Assembly: GCA_022984795.1 (NCBI GenBank)
Contig: JALIHJ010000027.1
Coordinates: 212,033 to 276,032, forward strand
DNA from: Fabrea salina
Taxonomy: Eukaryota; Ciliophora; Heterotrichea; Heterotrichida; Fabreidae
Reading direction: 5' to 3'
Length of the DNA: 64,000 nt
Position 1 is the stretch's first letter. Every line of letters begins with the position of its first letter. The translations under genes and the position numbers were made by a program. Shown piece by piece: positions 16,599 through 23,734 of this stretch. The notes beneath the pieces are model-generated. The model was not told the origin of the DNA. It did not search any database and was given only the letters and a program-made list of their open reading frames with translations.

Positions 16599-17882
16599 AT
16601 GGGCATTCGTTCCAAGAACTTACAGGCACTAGCCCACTTAGTTTTCAAAAGTCCAAGTTCGCCTAGAGGAAAGGAGTTGCTTCAGACTATTAAGCCGGTG
16701 CTTTTGGAGTACCTTCCTAAGTTCACTAGGATCGACATTTCTTACATCTTGTCTTCGTATGCACGCAAGTGTCCTGACCCAGAAGTCCTCAAGGCTTTTT
16801 CAAACCAAGCTTTGGCCTACATGCACTTGATGAAAGAAAAAGACCTAGCTGGAATCCTAGGCTCTTTATCAGCAATGTCTGAGGACTACTCCCACTTGTA
16901 CCTAAGAGCTGCGGGCAGAGTACTTGAACTAGAGTTTCCTCCTAAAGAGTTTTCTCTTATACTAAATGCTTACTCGAAAATCCCTGACTCAGGCCAAATA
17001 TTAGAGGCTCTAGAGTCTAAAGTCATAGAAAAAAAGCATGAATTTGACTCTATACAACTTGGACTGGTTATTGCTTCTTACGGAAAAAGGCTTCCTCACA
17101 GTAAAGTTTTCAAGGAACTCGAAGGAGTTTTACTTAGTAAAAACTTAGATAACACAGCTAAGGTTTCTGTGCTTTACTGGTACGCAAGAAGCAGCTACAC
17201 CAACTCTGCAGTAGTTGAAAACCTAAGTAACATGCTTGACTTTGAAGCTATGAACAACCAAGAACTAGTTAACACCTATGTTGCTTTAGCACTCACTAAA
17301 TCCCACACAGAGAACACCCTAACAGTTATTGAAAGTAAAATCAAGGAAAGCCTAGACGAATTAACTCCTCAAGGAATAGCTAACCTTTTGGATTCACAGT
17401 GCAGATTAAACAGAGCTACTCTAGCCAGCTTGTTAGCTGAAAAAATATCAAAAAGCAGTTACTTGCAAGAAAACTGTGCAAATCCATTAGTTCACTTAGT
17501 AATGACCATTCACTCTTTGTCCAAACTGCAAACTCACACATTCTTGATTCCAAAACTGTTCCAGAACCACAAGTCCAAAAACATCCCTGCTACAGAACTA
17601 GCTATAATCGCTTATTCCTTCTGCACAGCAGACCTGGACCTTCCGACCGAAATCACCCAGCGATTACCTCAAGCACTTCCTGAACTCAAGAAAAAGCACA
17701 TCATTAACTTAGCAGTCTACTTTTCAAAGCCAAAGTACTTCTCTGGTGAGTTCTGGAAACTTTTTGAAAGGTACTTTCTCGAAGCTGTGAACACAGAAAG
17801 TGGAGTTCACGACAGTAACAAAATCAGAAACTCACTGCTTAACCTAGAAAAAGTAGGCTACCAAATCCAAACAATTAAATAA
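16599..17882 (+). CDS. Alpha-solenoid helical-repeat protein, OPR/FASTK-like
   Basis: This 427-residue, all-helical protein is built of repeats of about 35-40 residues: DISYILSSYARKCP, EFSLILNAYSKIPD, QLGLVIASYGKRLP, ELVNTYVALALTKS, LVHLVMTIHSLSKL, and ELAIIAYSFCTAD. This 'L..i..ayaK' pattern is typical of octotricopeptide, RAP or FASTK-type organelle RNA-binding proteins. No terminal RAP domain is evident. A mitochondrial RNA-related role is inferred and uncertain. The ATG follows the LCMT1 stop codon with no base between (TAAATG), so its promoter and leader must lie within the LCMT1 coding sequence unless a downstream Met is used. Confidence 0.6.
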   Translation: MGIRSKNLQALAHLVFKSPSSPRGKELLQTIKPVLLEYLPKFTRIDISYILSSYARKCPDPEVLKAFSNQALAYMHLMKEKDLAGILGSLSAMSEDYSHLYLRAAGRVLELEFPPKEFSLILNAYSKIPDSGQILEALESKVIEKKHEFDSIQLGLVIASYGKRLPHSKVFKELEGVLLSKNLDNTAKVSVLYWYARSSYTNSAVVENLSNMLDFEAMNNQELVNTYVALALTKSHTENTLTVIESKIKESLDELTPQGIANLLDSQCRLNRATLASLLAEKISKSSYLQENCANPLVHLVMTIHSLSKLQTHTFLIPKLFQNHKSKNIPATELAIIAYSFCTADLDLPTEITQRLPQALPELKKKHIINLAVYFSKPKYFSGEFWKLFERYFLEAVNTESGVHDSNKIRNSLLNLEKVGYQIQTIK

Positions 17883-17904
17883 TAATTATTGAATAAAACA
17901 ACTT

Positions 17905-18342
17905 ATGTCATTTTCAAGCGACAGTGAAAAGATTCCCCCTCCAAATGATTACGTTGGCTCTAGTGTAGATGAATTCACAAGTGACTCAATTCACGAGTTT
18001 TCTTATTCAAAAAGCATCAGTGAGATTAGGTTAAGCATCCAAGAAATCCAACAAAGAGCCCAGTCCAAACTAGCAAGTCTCCGAAACTCCGCTTTCCGGC
18101 ACCAAAGGTCCCCTACGAGTTTTATTTCCCCAGATTTATCTAAGAGTGAAATTTACAGACAACTTGACTCTTTAGAAGAAGAAGTAATCTACATCAACAA
18201 ACAGCTTGCACTGAACAATGAACTAATAAACTCAGCTGAAACTGAGAAGTCCAAACTCCTACAGTCGCTTATGCAAATAGAGACAAAGCTAAACTTACTA
18301 GAACAAGAAAAGTGCACTTGCAAGTCTTGTGGAATTTTTTAA
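17905..18342 (+). CDS. Small coiled-coil protein with C-terminal CaaX box
   Basis: This is a 145-residue protein. The N-terminal third is Ser-rich, with SP/TS sites. Residues about 40-60 and 88-135 are coiled coil (EIRLSIQEIQQRAQSKL, EIYRQLDSLEEEVIYINKQL). The end, CTCKSCGIF, closes with C-G-I-F, a CaaX box, preceded by two more cysteines suited to palmitoylation. The design matches the protein at 3392-4702 (Cys-rich tail plus C-x-x-F). Prenylated, membrane-bound coiled coil is the inference; no homologue is recognised. The stop directly abuts the stop of the minus-strand gene at 18343. Confidence 0.7.
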   Translation: MSFSSDSEKIPPPNDYVGSSVDEFTSDSIHEFSYSKSISEIRLSIQEIQQRAQSKLASLRNSAFRHQRSPTSFISPDLSKSEIYRQLDSLEEEVIYINKQLALNNELINSAETEKSKLLQSLMQIETKLNLLEQEKCTCKSCGIF

Positions 18343-18618
18343 CTAAGCGTAACGATGAGGCCTTATAGCTATTTTGCTTCCGTCGTAAGCGCCTTCTTGT
18401 TTCTTTTGGATGACTGCTTGGGTGTAGGGGTTGGGATGTTCTTTCTTGCCAAAGAACTCAGTTTTGGACATCCACCAAATAAAAATAGCAGGGGGCAGAA
18501 GCATAGGCACTCCTATCATGTCTATCTTCATAGAAGTCCTCATGGCTTGCAGCACGATCTCTCCGACTCCTCTGAAAGGAGCTATTTTGTACTTGGGAAA
18601 AGAACCGAAGTAACTCAT
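18343..18618 (-). CDS. Small single-span membrane protein, possibly a mitochondrial complex subunit
   Basis: This is a 91-residue protein. A basic N-terminus (MSYFGSFPKYKIAPFRGVGEIVLQAMRTS) is followed by one hydrophobic span (IDMIGVPMLLPPAIFIWWMS, about 32-51) and a basic, soluble tail. Size, charge distribution and a single helix are typical of accessory subunits of respiratory complexes. I cannot name one, and no motif is decisive. It is bounded by an abutting convergent stop on one side and a 5-bp spacer to the next minus-strand gene, which supports a real gene. Confidence 0.65.
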   Translation of the reverse strand: MSYFGSFPKYKIAPFRGVGEIVLQAMRTSMKIDMIGVPMLLPPAIFIWWMSKTEFFGKKEHPNPYTQAVIQKKQEGAYDGSKIAIRPHRYA

Positions 18619-18623
18619 TTTTA

Positions 18624-19622
18624 TTAAGTGGACTCAGTCCTTTGGGAAACAGAACCTGAGTACTGCGAAGTGCGTTTTGTGGAAGGAACAGACAGCTTGG
18701 GGAAATTTTTTCCTTGGAGTTGGGCTGCTGAAGTAACTTTATTCAGCACTTGCTGGCGGTCTTTTAGGTTGAGTTTGGTTTTTTGAAGGGCTTCTTCAAT
18801 TACTTGTTTTAGTTCAAGTTCGTTTTTCGAGTGGAGTTGAGCTCTTAGTTTGCGGGCTTCGATTTGTGAGGACCTAAGTTCTTGGTGAAGGGACCTTATT
18901 AGGGGGTCTGAGATGTTTTTGGCACTGGAATGGGACCTTTTAGGCTGGGGAAAGTTATTAAAGTCAAGGCTTGTTTTTCTGGGTAGTTTTTGGTTTCTCA
19001 AGTTAGCAGTTTCTAAGTCTGACTCCAGTTCCTTAATTCTGGTTTTTAGGATTTTGTTTTCTTCTAAAAGCTTTTCTATAAAGCTTTCTGACTTTTCAAA
19101 GTTCTCTTTGTACTGCTTAGCTAGCTTAAAAGGGCTTTTTTCTAGTTCTTCTGTTGAGTTTTTACGTTCGGTTTGAGTAATTTGTTGCTTGGCCTTTTCG
19201 AACTTGTCATTAAAGTAATTTTTAATCTGGATTTCGTGCAGTTTGAGTTTTTTAGTTGAGGTTTCTTCAAGTGTGTTTAGGGATTTGTGTACTTGTTCTT
19301 TGAGTTCGTTGATTTTCTGAAACTTATTTTCAGTTAGTTGTTTTACTTTCGAAAAACTAGGGTTCTTTTCACAAACTCTTTCTAGTTCTTTGTGGAGTTC
19401 CCAATTTTGGTGTTTTAGGTGACTTACTTTTTCCAAGTTAGACTTTCTCATGAACTCTTGATAGTTCTTTAGTTCTTTTACTTGGTTCTTTAAATCCAAG
19501 TTTTGCTTTTCGAGTTCTGAGTTCTTATCTCTGGCTTCTAAGAGTTCTCTGAGAAGAGCAGACCTTTTATGTTTGGGAGATTTTGCTCTGGAAGTTTGCT
19601 TTACATTGCTATTCTTTTGCAT
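18624..19622 (-). CDS. Coiled-coil protein
   Basis: I choose the ATG at 19620-19622 (MQKNSNVKQTSRAKSPKHKRS...). It sits in an AT-rich leader and leaves 34 bp to the divergent gene at 19657; the longer open frame to 19718 would overlap that gene. The protein is 332 residues. Residues about 20-235 are nearly continuous coiled coil (LLRELLEARDKNSELEKQN, LDLKNQVKELKN). A basic Ser-rich tail has KRTSQYSGSVSQRTEST at the end. There is no catalytic domain. A structural or cytoskeletal role is likely. Confidence 0.7.
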   Translation of the reverse strand: MQKNSNVKQTSRAKSPKHKRSALLRELLEARDKNSELEKQNLDLKNQVKELKNYQEFMRKSNLEKVSHLKHQNWELHKELERVCEKNPSFSKVKQLTENKFQKINELKEQVHKSLNTLEETSTKKLKLHEIQIKNYFNDKFEKAKQQITQTERKNSTEELEKSPFKLAKQYKENFEKSESFIEKLLEENKILKTRIKELESDLETANLRNQKLPRKTSLDFNNFPQPKRSHSSAKNISDPLIRSLHQELRSSQIEARKLRAQLHSKNELELKQVIEEALQKTKLNLKDRQQVLNKVTSAAQLQGKNFPKLSVPSTKRTSQYSGSVSQRTEST

Positions 19623-19656
19623 TGTAATATGGATGTTAGGTTTTAATCTTAAATAA
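19623..19656. promoter_or_regulatory. 34-bp divergent promoter
   Basis: This is an AT-rich 34-bp gap between the start codons of the coiled-coil gene (minus) and the TPR gene (plus). It must contain the leaders of both and probably both core promoters. Confidence 0.4.
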
Positions 19657-20409
19657 ATGCAAACTAAAGACTTAGTTCCAGAACTAGAGAGCTTATATGA
19701 AAAGGCAGAGTGGCACAACTTACTAGAGAAGTCTTCAGTAGCACCAGAAAAGCCAGAAGTGGTTTACTACAAGGCACTAGCTCACCAAGAACTGAAGCAG
19801 TTCGAAAAAGCTCTAGAACTCTATTTTTCTATTTACAACTCAAGAAGCTTAATACACGAAATAGACTATAACATCGGTCTTTGCTACTACCACTCCCAGG
19901 AAATACCCAAAGCCATCCAGTACCTAAGGAAGTACCTTTCAGCAAACCCCAAACATCCCAAAATATATTCACATTTAGTAATCATGCTGAATGAGTCTGG
20001 AAGAGTTTCTGAGATAAATGAAGTTTGTGAAAAAGCTTTGGTTTGGAAAGTCAACAAAGTTCCTTACAAGACCTGGATAAAAGCACTTATTCAACTAGAA
20101 AGGTATAAGTGTGCACACGAAAAAGTTATGTACGTTCTTAGGCTCAAACAAGAAGACTGGGAAGTTTGGGACATCTTAGGAGACATACTAGCGACTTGTG
20201 GCTACTACTACCACTCCAGACTTGCTTATGAAAAAGCATACAAGTTAAACCCTAACTCGCAAAAAACCAAACAGAAAATCGATACAATTCTAAAGGACTT
20301 TTTGGACTTTAAAGCTCCCAAAATAAAGCTGGAGCCTCCAATTTTGCCTCCAAATGAAGAAACTAAAAGTTCCAGAGGCTGTGAAGACTTTTTTTGTAAA
20401 TTATTTTAA
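19657..20409 (+). CDS. TPR-repeat protein with C-terminal CaaX box
   Basis: This is a 250-residue protein with about five tetratricopeptide repeats (residues about 20-205): FEKALELYFSIYNSR, EIDYNIGLCYYHSQEIPKAIQYLRKYL, YSHLVIMLNESGRVSE, WDILGDILATCGYYYHSRLAYEKAYKLNPN, the last two with clear TPR spacing. A Pro-rich linker leads to the end, RGCEDFFCKLF, closing with C-K-L-F, a CaaX-type box with an upstream Cys. It is likely a membrane-attached scaffold; partners are unknown. It converges on the TBC gene with 14 bp between stops. Confidence 0.8.
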   Translation: MQTKDLVPELESLYEKAEWHNLLEKSSVAPEKPEVVYYKALAHQELKQFEKALELYFSIYNSRSLIHEIDYNIGLCYYHSQEIPKAIQYLRKYLSANPKHPKIYSHLVIMLNESGRVSEINEVCEKALVWKVNKVPYKTWIKALIQLERYKCAHEKVMYVLRLKQEDWEVWDILGDILATCGYYYHSRLAYEKAYKLNPNSQKTKQKIDTILKDFLDFKAPKIKLEPPILPPNEETKSSRGCEDFFCKLF

Positions 20410-20423
20410 TTAGATTTACACAA

Positions 20424-21422
20424 TTAAGTTAAACAAGTTTCAGAAGTGTTTTGGGCCTCACTGCACACAGTGGCTTGCTTGAACCTTGCAGCCACCTTCA
20501 TTACTTGCTTAATGTTTATCTGAGAGGCCTTCATGTCGACAAGTAACTCCAGAGTTTCATGCAAAGTCGAACTTAAAATTTGGTTTTTAAAGTAACTCAC
20601 AACAGCCAAACTCACGTTGACTAAGTAACTTATTCCGTTTGCAATAATGCTGTCCCAAACCTTCACAACGTCAGAAATCTTCAGAGAGTAAGAAAAAAGC
20701 GTAATGAACCACTTTATCAACCAAAAGTTGTCATCAAAGTCGTTTTCTAAAAAGTACTGTTCGAGTTCAGGTAGGTGCTTAGCTAACTCTTGGTGGAAAA
20801 CACTGCACAGCTTTGTCACTAAAGGAAATCCGTGTTCGTACAAGCCACTCAGTCCAAATTGAGTGCAAAGGATTTCAAGAACTCCAAAACTCTCAGACTC
20901 GTCTCCTCCTGAAACCATCAGCAGTATACCCACCACGTAGTTCATGCCTTGGCAGTAACCAACAGTTGGGTAAGTACTTGCGAATCTCTTCAAAATACTT
21001 TTAAGTGCACTAGCGCCCTCAGCTTGGGGTCCAAAGTAGGGGTGGGACGGAAAGGTTCTGTCAATGTCCTTTTCTATTGAAAAAGAGTGCTCTGAACAAG
21101 TGGTGGAAGAACCAGCACTGGAGTATGCAGAGGGGTTGTTTTTGTAGTTCAGGACAGTTTTCCAGACTTCCCACCTGAATCCACAAGGAGGACCCTTCAT
21201 TAAGAGTTTTTTGAACTTAAGAGGACTGTGTTTGAGGAACTGCTTGAGAGGGTGCTTGTACTTGATGTAGCGGGATAACTTCTTTTTCCAGGCTAGTATG
21301 CAGTGTTTCTCGTTTGGTGAGTGATTTGTAGAGTTGGATTCAGAAATAACGGGTCTTTGGAGTTCCAAAAGTTTATGGTATTTCGGGGTTTCTTTTACAG
21401 AGCAACTACAATTTGATCCCAT
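20424..21422 (-). CDS. TBC-domain Rab GTPase-activating protein
   Basis: This is a 332-residue protein. The N-terminus MGSNCSCS fits an N-myristoylation signal (Gly2, Ser6) with adjacent palmitoylatable cysteines. The TBC domain (about 75-305) has KGPPCGFRWEVWK at its start, the arginine finger in IEKDIDRTFPSHPYF (the family's IxxDxxR), and the glutamine finger in GYCQGMNYVVGILL (YxQ). Both catalytic fingers are present, so it should accelerate GTP hydrolysis by a Rab GTPase on a membrane. The Rab partner cannot be inferred. Start ATG and length are unambiguous. Confidence 0.9.
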   Translation of the reverse strand: MGSNCSCSVKETPKYHKLLELQRPVISESNSTNHSPNEKHCILAWKKKLSRYIKYKHPLKQFLKHSPLKFKKLLMKGPPCGFRWEVWKTVLNYKNNPSAYSSAGSSTTCSEHSFSIEKDIDRTFPSHPYFGPQAEGASALKSILKRFASTYPTVGYCQGMNYVVGILLMVSGGDESESFGVLEILCTQFGLSGLYEHGFPLVTKLCSVFHQELAKHLPELEQYFLENDFDDNFWLIKWFITLFSYSLKISDVVKVWDSIIANGISYLVNVSLAVVSYFKNQILSSTLHETLELLVDMKASQINIKQVMKVAARFKQATVCSEAQNTSETCLT

Positions 21423-21480
21423 GTTAACGAATATTATTTTATAAACTTTAGCAAGTAACTGAATGCTTTAAGTGCCTTGT

Positions 21481-22323
21481 TTAGTCTTGGTTATTAAAAA
21501 TCTTAGACAAATTAGATGTTAGGTGCTGGTTTATCTTGTAAAGTTCTCTGGTTTTTTCTTCGAAAGCCAAAGAAGAGTCCAGTAAGTTTTGGTATTTAGT
21601 TTTGAGTTCTTCATTACTTTGTTGTGACTCTTGGAGTTGTGCTTGTAGTTGCTGGCACAGTAAACTTAGTTGTTGGTTTTCTTCAACTAAACTTGAAGTT
21701 TGGGCTTCTTTAAGTTGTTTTTTGTTTAGTTGGGTTTTCCACAGAACTTCTTTTTTTTGGGTATCTTTGACTTTGCTTAGGAGGTCTTTGTTTAGGTTTT
21801 GGAGTCTAAGCATTGATTTTCTTTCTTCAGCTAGTTTTTTTTCAAGTTCTTGTATTTTCTTTTCTTGTTCGCGTTCTTTTCTTTTCAAACTGGCTGAAAA
21901 AGCAGTTTGGGCTACAGGGTTTTCTTTAGAGGGGTCTTTGGAGGGGTCTTTGAAGGAGTCTTTGGAGGGTTGTTCTTCAAGTTCTTTGATGCGTTTGTCT
22001 TTGTGCTTGAGCTGAGTTTCTAGGTTGACTATGGCTTGGTTGGCACTTTGAAGTCTAGTTTCTAAGTAAGATATTTGGTTTCTGTAGAGTTCGTCTGTTT
22101 GAGAGGACTTTTTTAAAGACTGGAAAGAAGACTTGCAAGAAGAGAATTCTTGGGGTTGTTCTGGCTGGGCTAAGTCGTACTCTTTGATAACCTCTTCTTC
22201 GTCTGGGGGGTTGCAGAGGCTTTGTATTTGCTTATCAAGTTCTTGGTTTTCTTTGTCAAGTTGGGCCAGGAACTCTTCTGTGTCTTTGAACAAGCCCGGG
22301 TTGTACGATTCTACCTTTTCCAT
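21481..22323 (-). CDS. Coiled-coil protein
   Basis: This 280-residue protein is acidic at the N-terminus (LFKDTEEFLAQLDKENQELDKQIQ...). A central coiled coil is broken by a short tandem-like insert of three KDPSK-type units (SKDSFKDPSKDPSKENP). A long C-terminal coiled coil follows (KEREQEKKIQELEKKLAEE...). No family is recognised. It starts 19 bp from the divergent basic protein gene at 22343. A cytoskeletal or scaffold role is the default inference. Confidence 0.7.
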   Translation of the reverse strand: MEKVESYNPGLFKDTEEFLAQLDKENQELDKQIQSLCNPPDEEEVIKEYDLAQPEQPQEFSSCKSSFQSLKKSSQTDELYRNQISYLETRLQSANQAIVNLETQLKHKDKRIKELEEQPSKDSFKDPSKDPSKENPVAQTAFSASLKRKEREQEKKIQELEKKLAEERKSMLRLQNLNKDLLSKVKDTQKKEVLWKTQLNKKQLKEAQTSSLVEENQQLSLLCQQLQAQLQESQQSNEELKTKYQNLLDSSLAFEEKTRELYKINQHLTSNLSKIFNNQD

Positions 22324-22342
22324 GTATTAAGTTAAATTCTAA
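22324..22342. promoter_or_regulatory. 19-bp divergent promoter
   Basis: TATTAAGTTAAATTCTAAAT-type sequence fills the only gap between two divergent start codons. Any bidirectional promoter must be minimal or extend into coding sequence. Confidence 0.4.
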
Positions 22343-23074
22343 ATGGAGTCTAAGAACTTAAAGTTTTACAACAACCAAACTATACAGAAAAAGCGTTATA
22401 AAATAGCCCACGTAGCCACTAACGAAATATACAGAGAACTTAAGAACTCTTTAAAGAACTTCAATTCAAACAAAAAGACTTCAGAACCTAAGTTGCAGGC
22501 CCTGCACAACTCTTTAAAAGTACTTCTGGATAAGGTAAAACAAGCCCAAAAAGCCGGTGAACAAAACACCCTTTTAAAAAGAATCCAGGTTTGGTACAAC
22601 AAAAACTTAAAAGAAAAGCACAGAAACCTAAACCTCTGGATCAGTCCACAAAAGTCAACTCCAGGCTCCAGCTCTTCTTCCCCAGTAAACGAGTTTCCTT
22701 TTAGGTCGTTCACACCCATGTTCCTCAACAAAAGACTTCAAACTAAACCTAGACGCGGATCCAGTAACTTAGAAATTCAGCACAAAAGAGCTTTCCAATT
22801 GAGAGAATTCCAGAAAGTTCCTAAAGAAACAATCCAGCCTAAAAAAGTAGTTCCTCCAAAGATCCAAAGCTCCTACACTCCTAAAAACGAATACTCACTT
22901 AAAAACAAGCAAGCTTTTAACAAAAACTCCAGACTAAGAACTGGAGTCAACCAAAGAACCAACTCCATAAAAGACATCAGGGCTGGTTTTTTCAAACCTA
23001 AAAGAAGTTCCAAGTTCCAGAACTCTTTAACAGATACCTTGAAAGTCAAAGCTTTTCTTGATAACTTAAACTAG
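22343..23074 (+). CDS. Unrecognised highly basic protein
   Basis: This 243-residue protein is strongly basic (Lys/Arg/Asn/Gln-rich). The N-terminal third is helical (IAHVATNEIYRELKNSLKNF, LQALHNSLKVLLDKVKQAQK). The remainder is low-complexity with Pro/Ser and many KK/RR pairs, for example QTKPRRGSSNLEIQHKR. It could bind microtubules or nucleic acid; nothing identifies it. Stop is TAG, and it is 15 bp from the next plus-strand gene. Confidence 0.65.
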   Translation: MESKNLKFYNNQTIQKKRYKIAHVATNEIYRELKNSLKNFNSNKKTSEPKLQALHNSLKVLLDKVKQAQKAGEQNTLLKRIQVWYNKNLKEKHRNLNLWISPQKSTPGSSSSSPVNEFPFRSFTPMFLNKRLQTKPRRGSSNLEIQHKRAFQLREFQKVPKETIQPKKVVPPKIQSSYTPKNEYSLKNKQAFNKNSRLRTGVNQRTNSIKDIRAGFFKPKRSSKFQNSLTDTLKVKAFLDNLN

Positions 23075-23089
23075 ATTTAAAGATTTATA

Positions 23090-23725
23090 ATGGAAAGACA
23101 GAGAAGGAAGACTGACCATACAAACTATAAAGTTAAAGAAATACTTGACTATGTAGAGAGAAGTCAAAGGAGGTACAAAGGAATCCTTGGCTCTAGAGAC
23201 TTAGGCGAACAAACACTTGTAGACAAAATTGAAATTCAAAAAAGACACCACAGTGAAAATAAGAAGGAAGAAAGCAAACACTACCGAAAAACTCCAACAA
23301 AGTACAAGTCTTCAGTTCCAAGAATCAAAATTCATTCAGATAAAAACTCAACACTCAGAGAAAGCATAAGGTCACCTAGAGAAAGCCTAGTAAGTTCATG
23401 CTGCCACAGAAGGTCTGTTAGAGTTCTAACCAAGAAAAAAACAAGTCACAGGTCAGTTAAAGCCTTAGAAAGCGTAATTAGTGACTTAGACTTGCTGAGA
23501 GGAATAAATAAAGAACACACTTTGAAACTAGAAAAAAGGTCCAAAGAAATGAAAAATGCCTTTAGTCAACTAAACTCTACTTTAAATCCCAAAATTGACC
23601 TTAGGAAAAAGTACGTCAGGAACCAAGTTAAGTCTTACCAAAAAGAGAAAGGCGGGTTTATCTACGGGAAAGAAATGTCTGGAAGGTTTATTACCACCCA
23701 AAAGTTAATTAAGCCTTTATTGTAA
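23090..23725 (+). CDS. Unrecognised basic protein
   Basis: This is a 211-residue, Lys/Arg/Ser-rich protein beginning MERQRRKTDHTNYKVKEILD. It has SP-containing Ser clusters (RESIRSPRESLVSS) and a helical segment at about 120-160. No domain is recognised. It sits between two other probable cytoskeletal genes on the same strand (15 bp and 9 bp spacing) and resembles the preceding gene product in composition, so the two may be structural partners (inference). Confidence 0.65.
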   Translation: MERQRRKTDHTNYKVKEILDYVERSQRRYKGILGSRDLGEQTLVDKIEIQKRHHSENKKEESKHYRKTPTKYKSSVPRIKIHSDKNSTLRESIRSPRESLVSSCCHRRSVRVLTKKKTSHRSVKALESVISDLDLLRGINKEHTLKLEKRSKEMKNAFSQLNSTLNPKIDLRKKYVRNQVKSYQKEKGGFIYGKEMSGRFITTQKLIKPLL

Positions 23726-23734
23726 CATAATAAA

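Noticed and set aside
19623-19718. Longer N-terminus for the coiled-coil gene at 18624
   Set aside because: It would overlap the divergent TPR gene's start by 62 bp; the inner ATG at 19622 fits the usual short divergent spacing.
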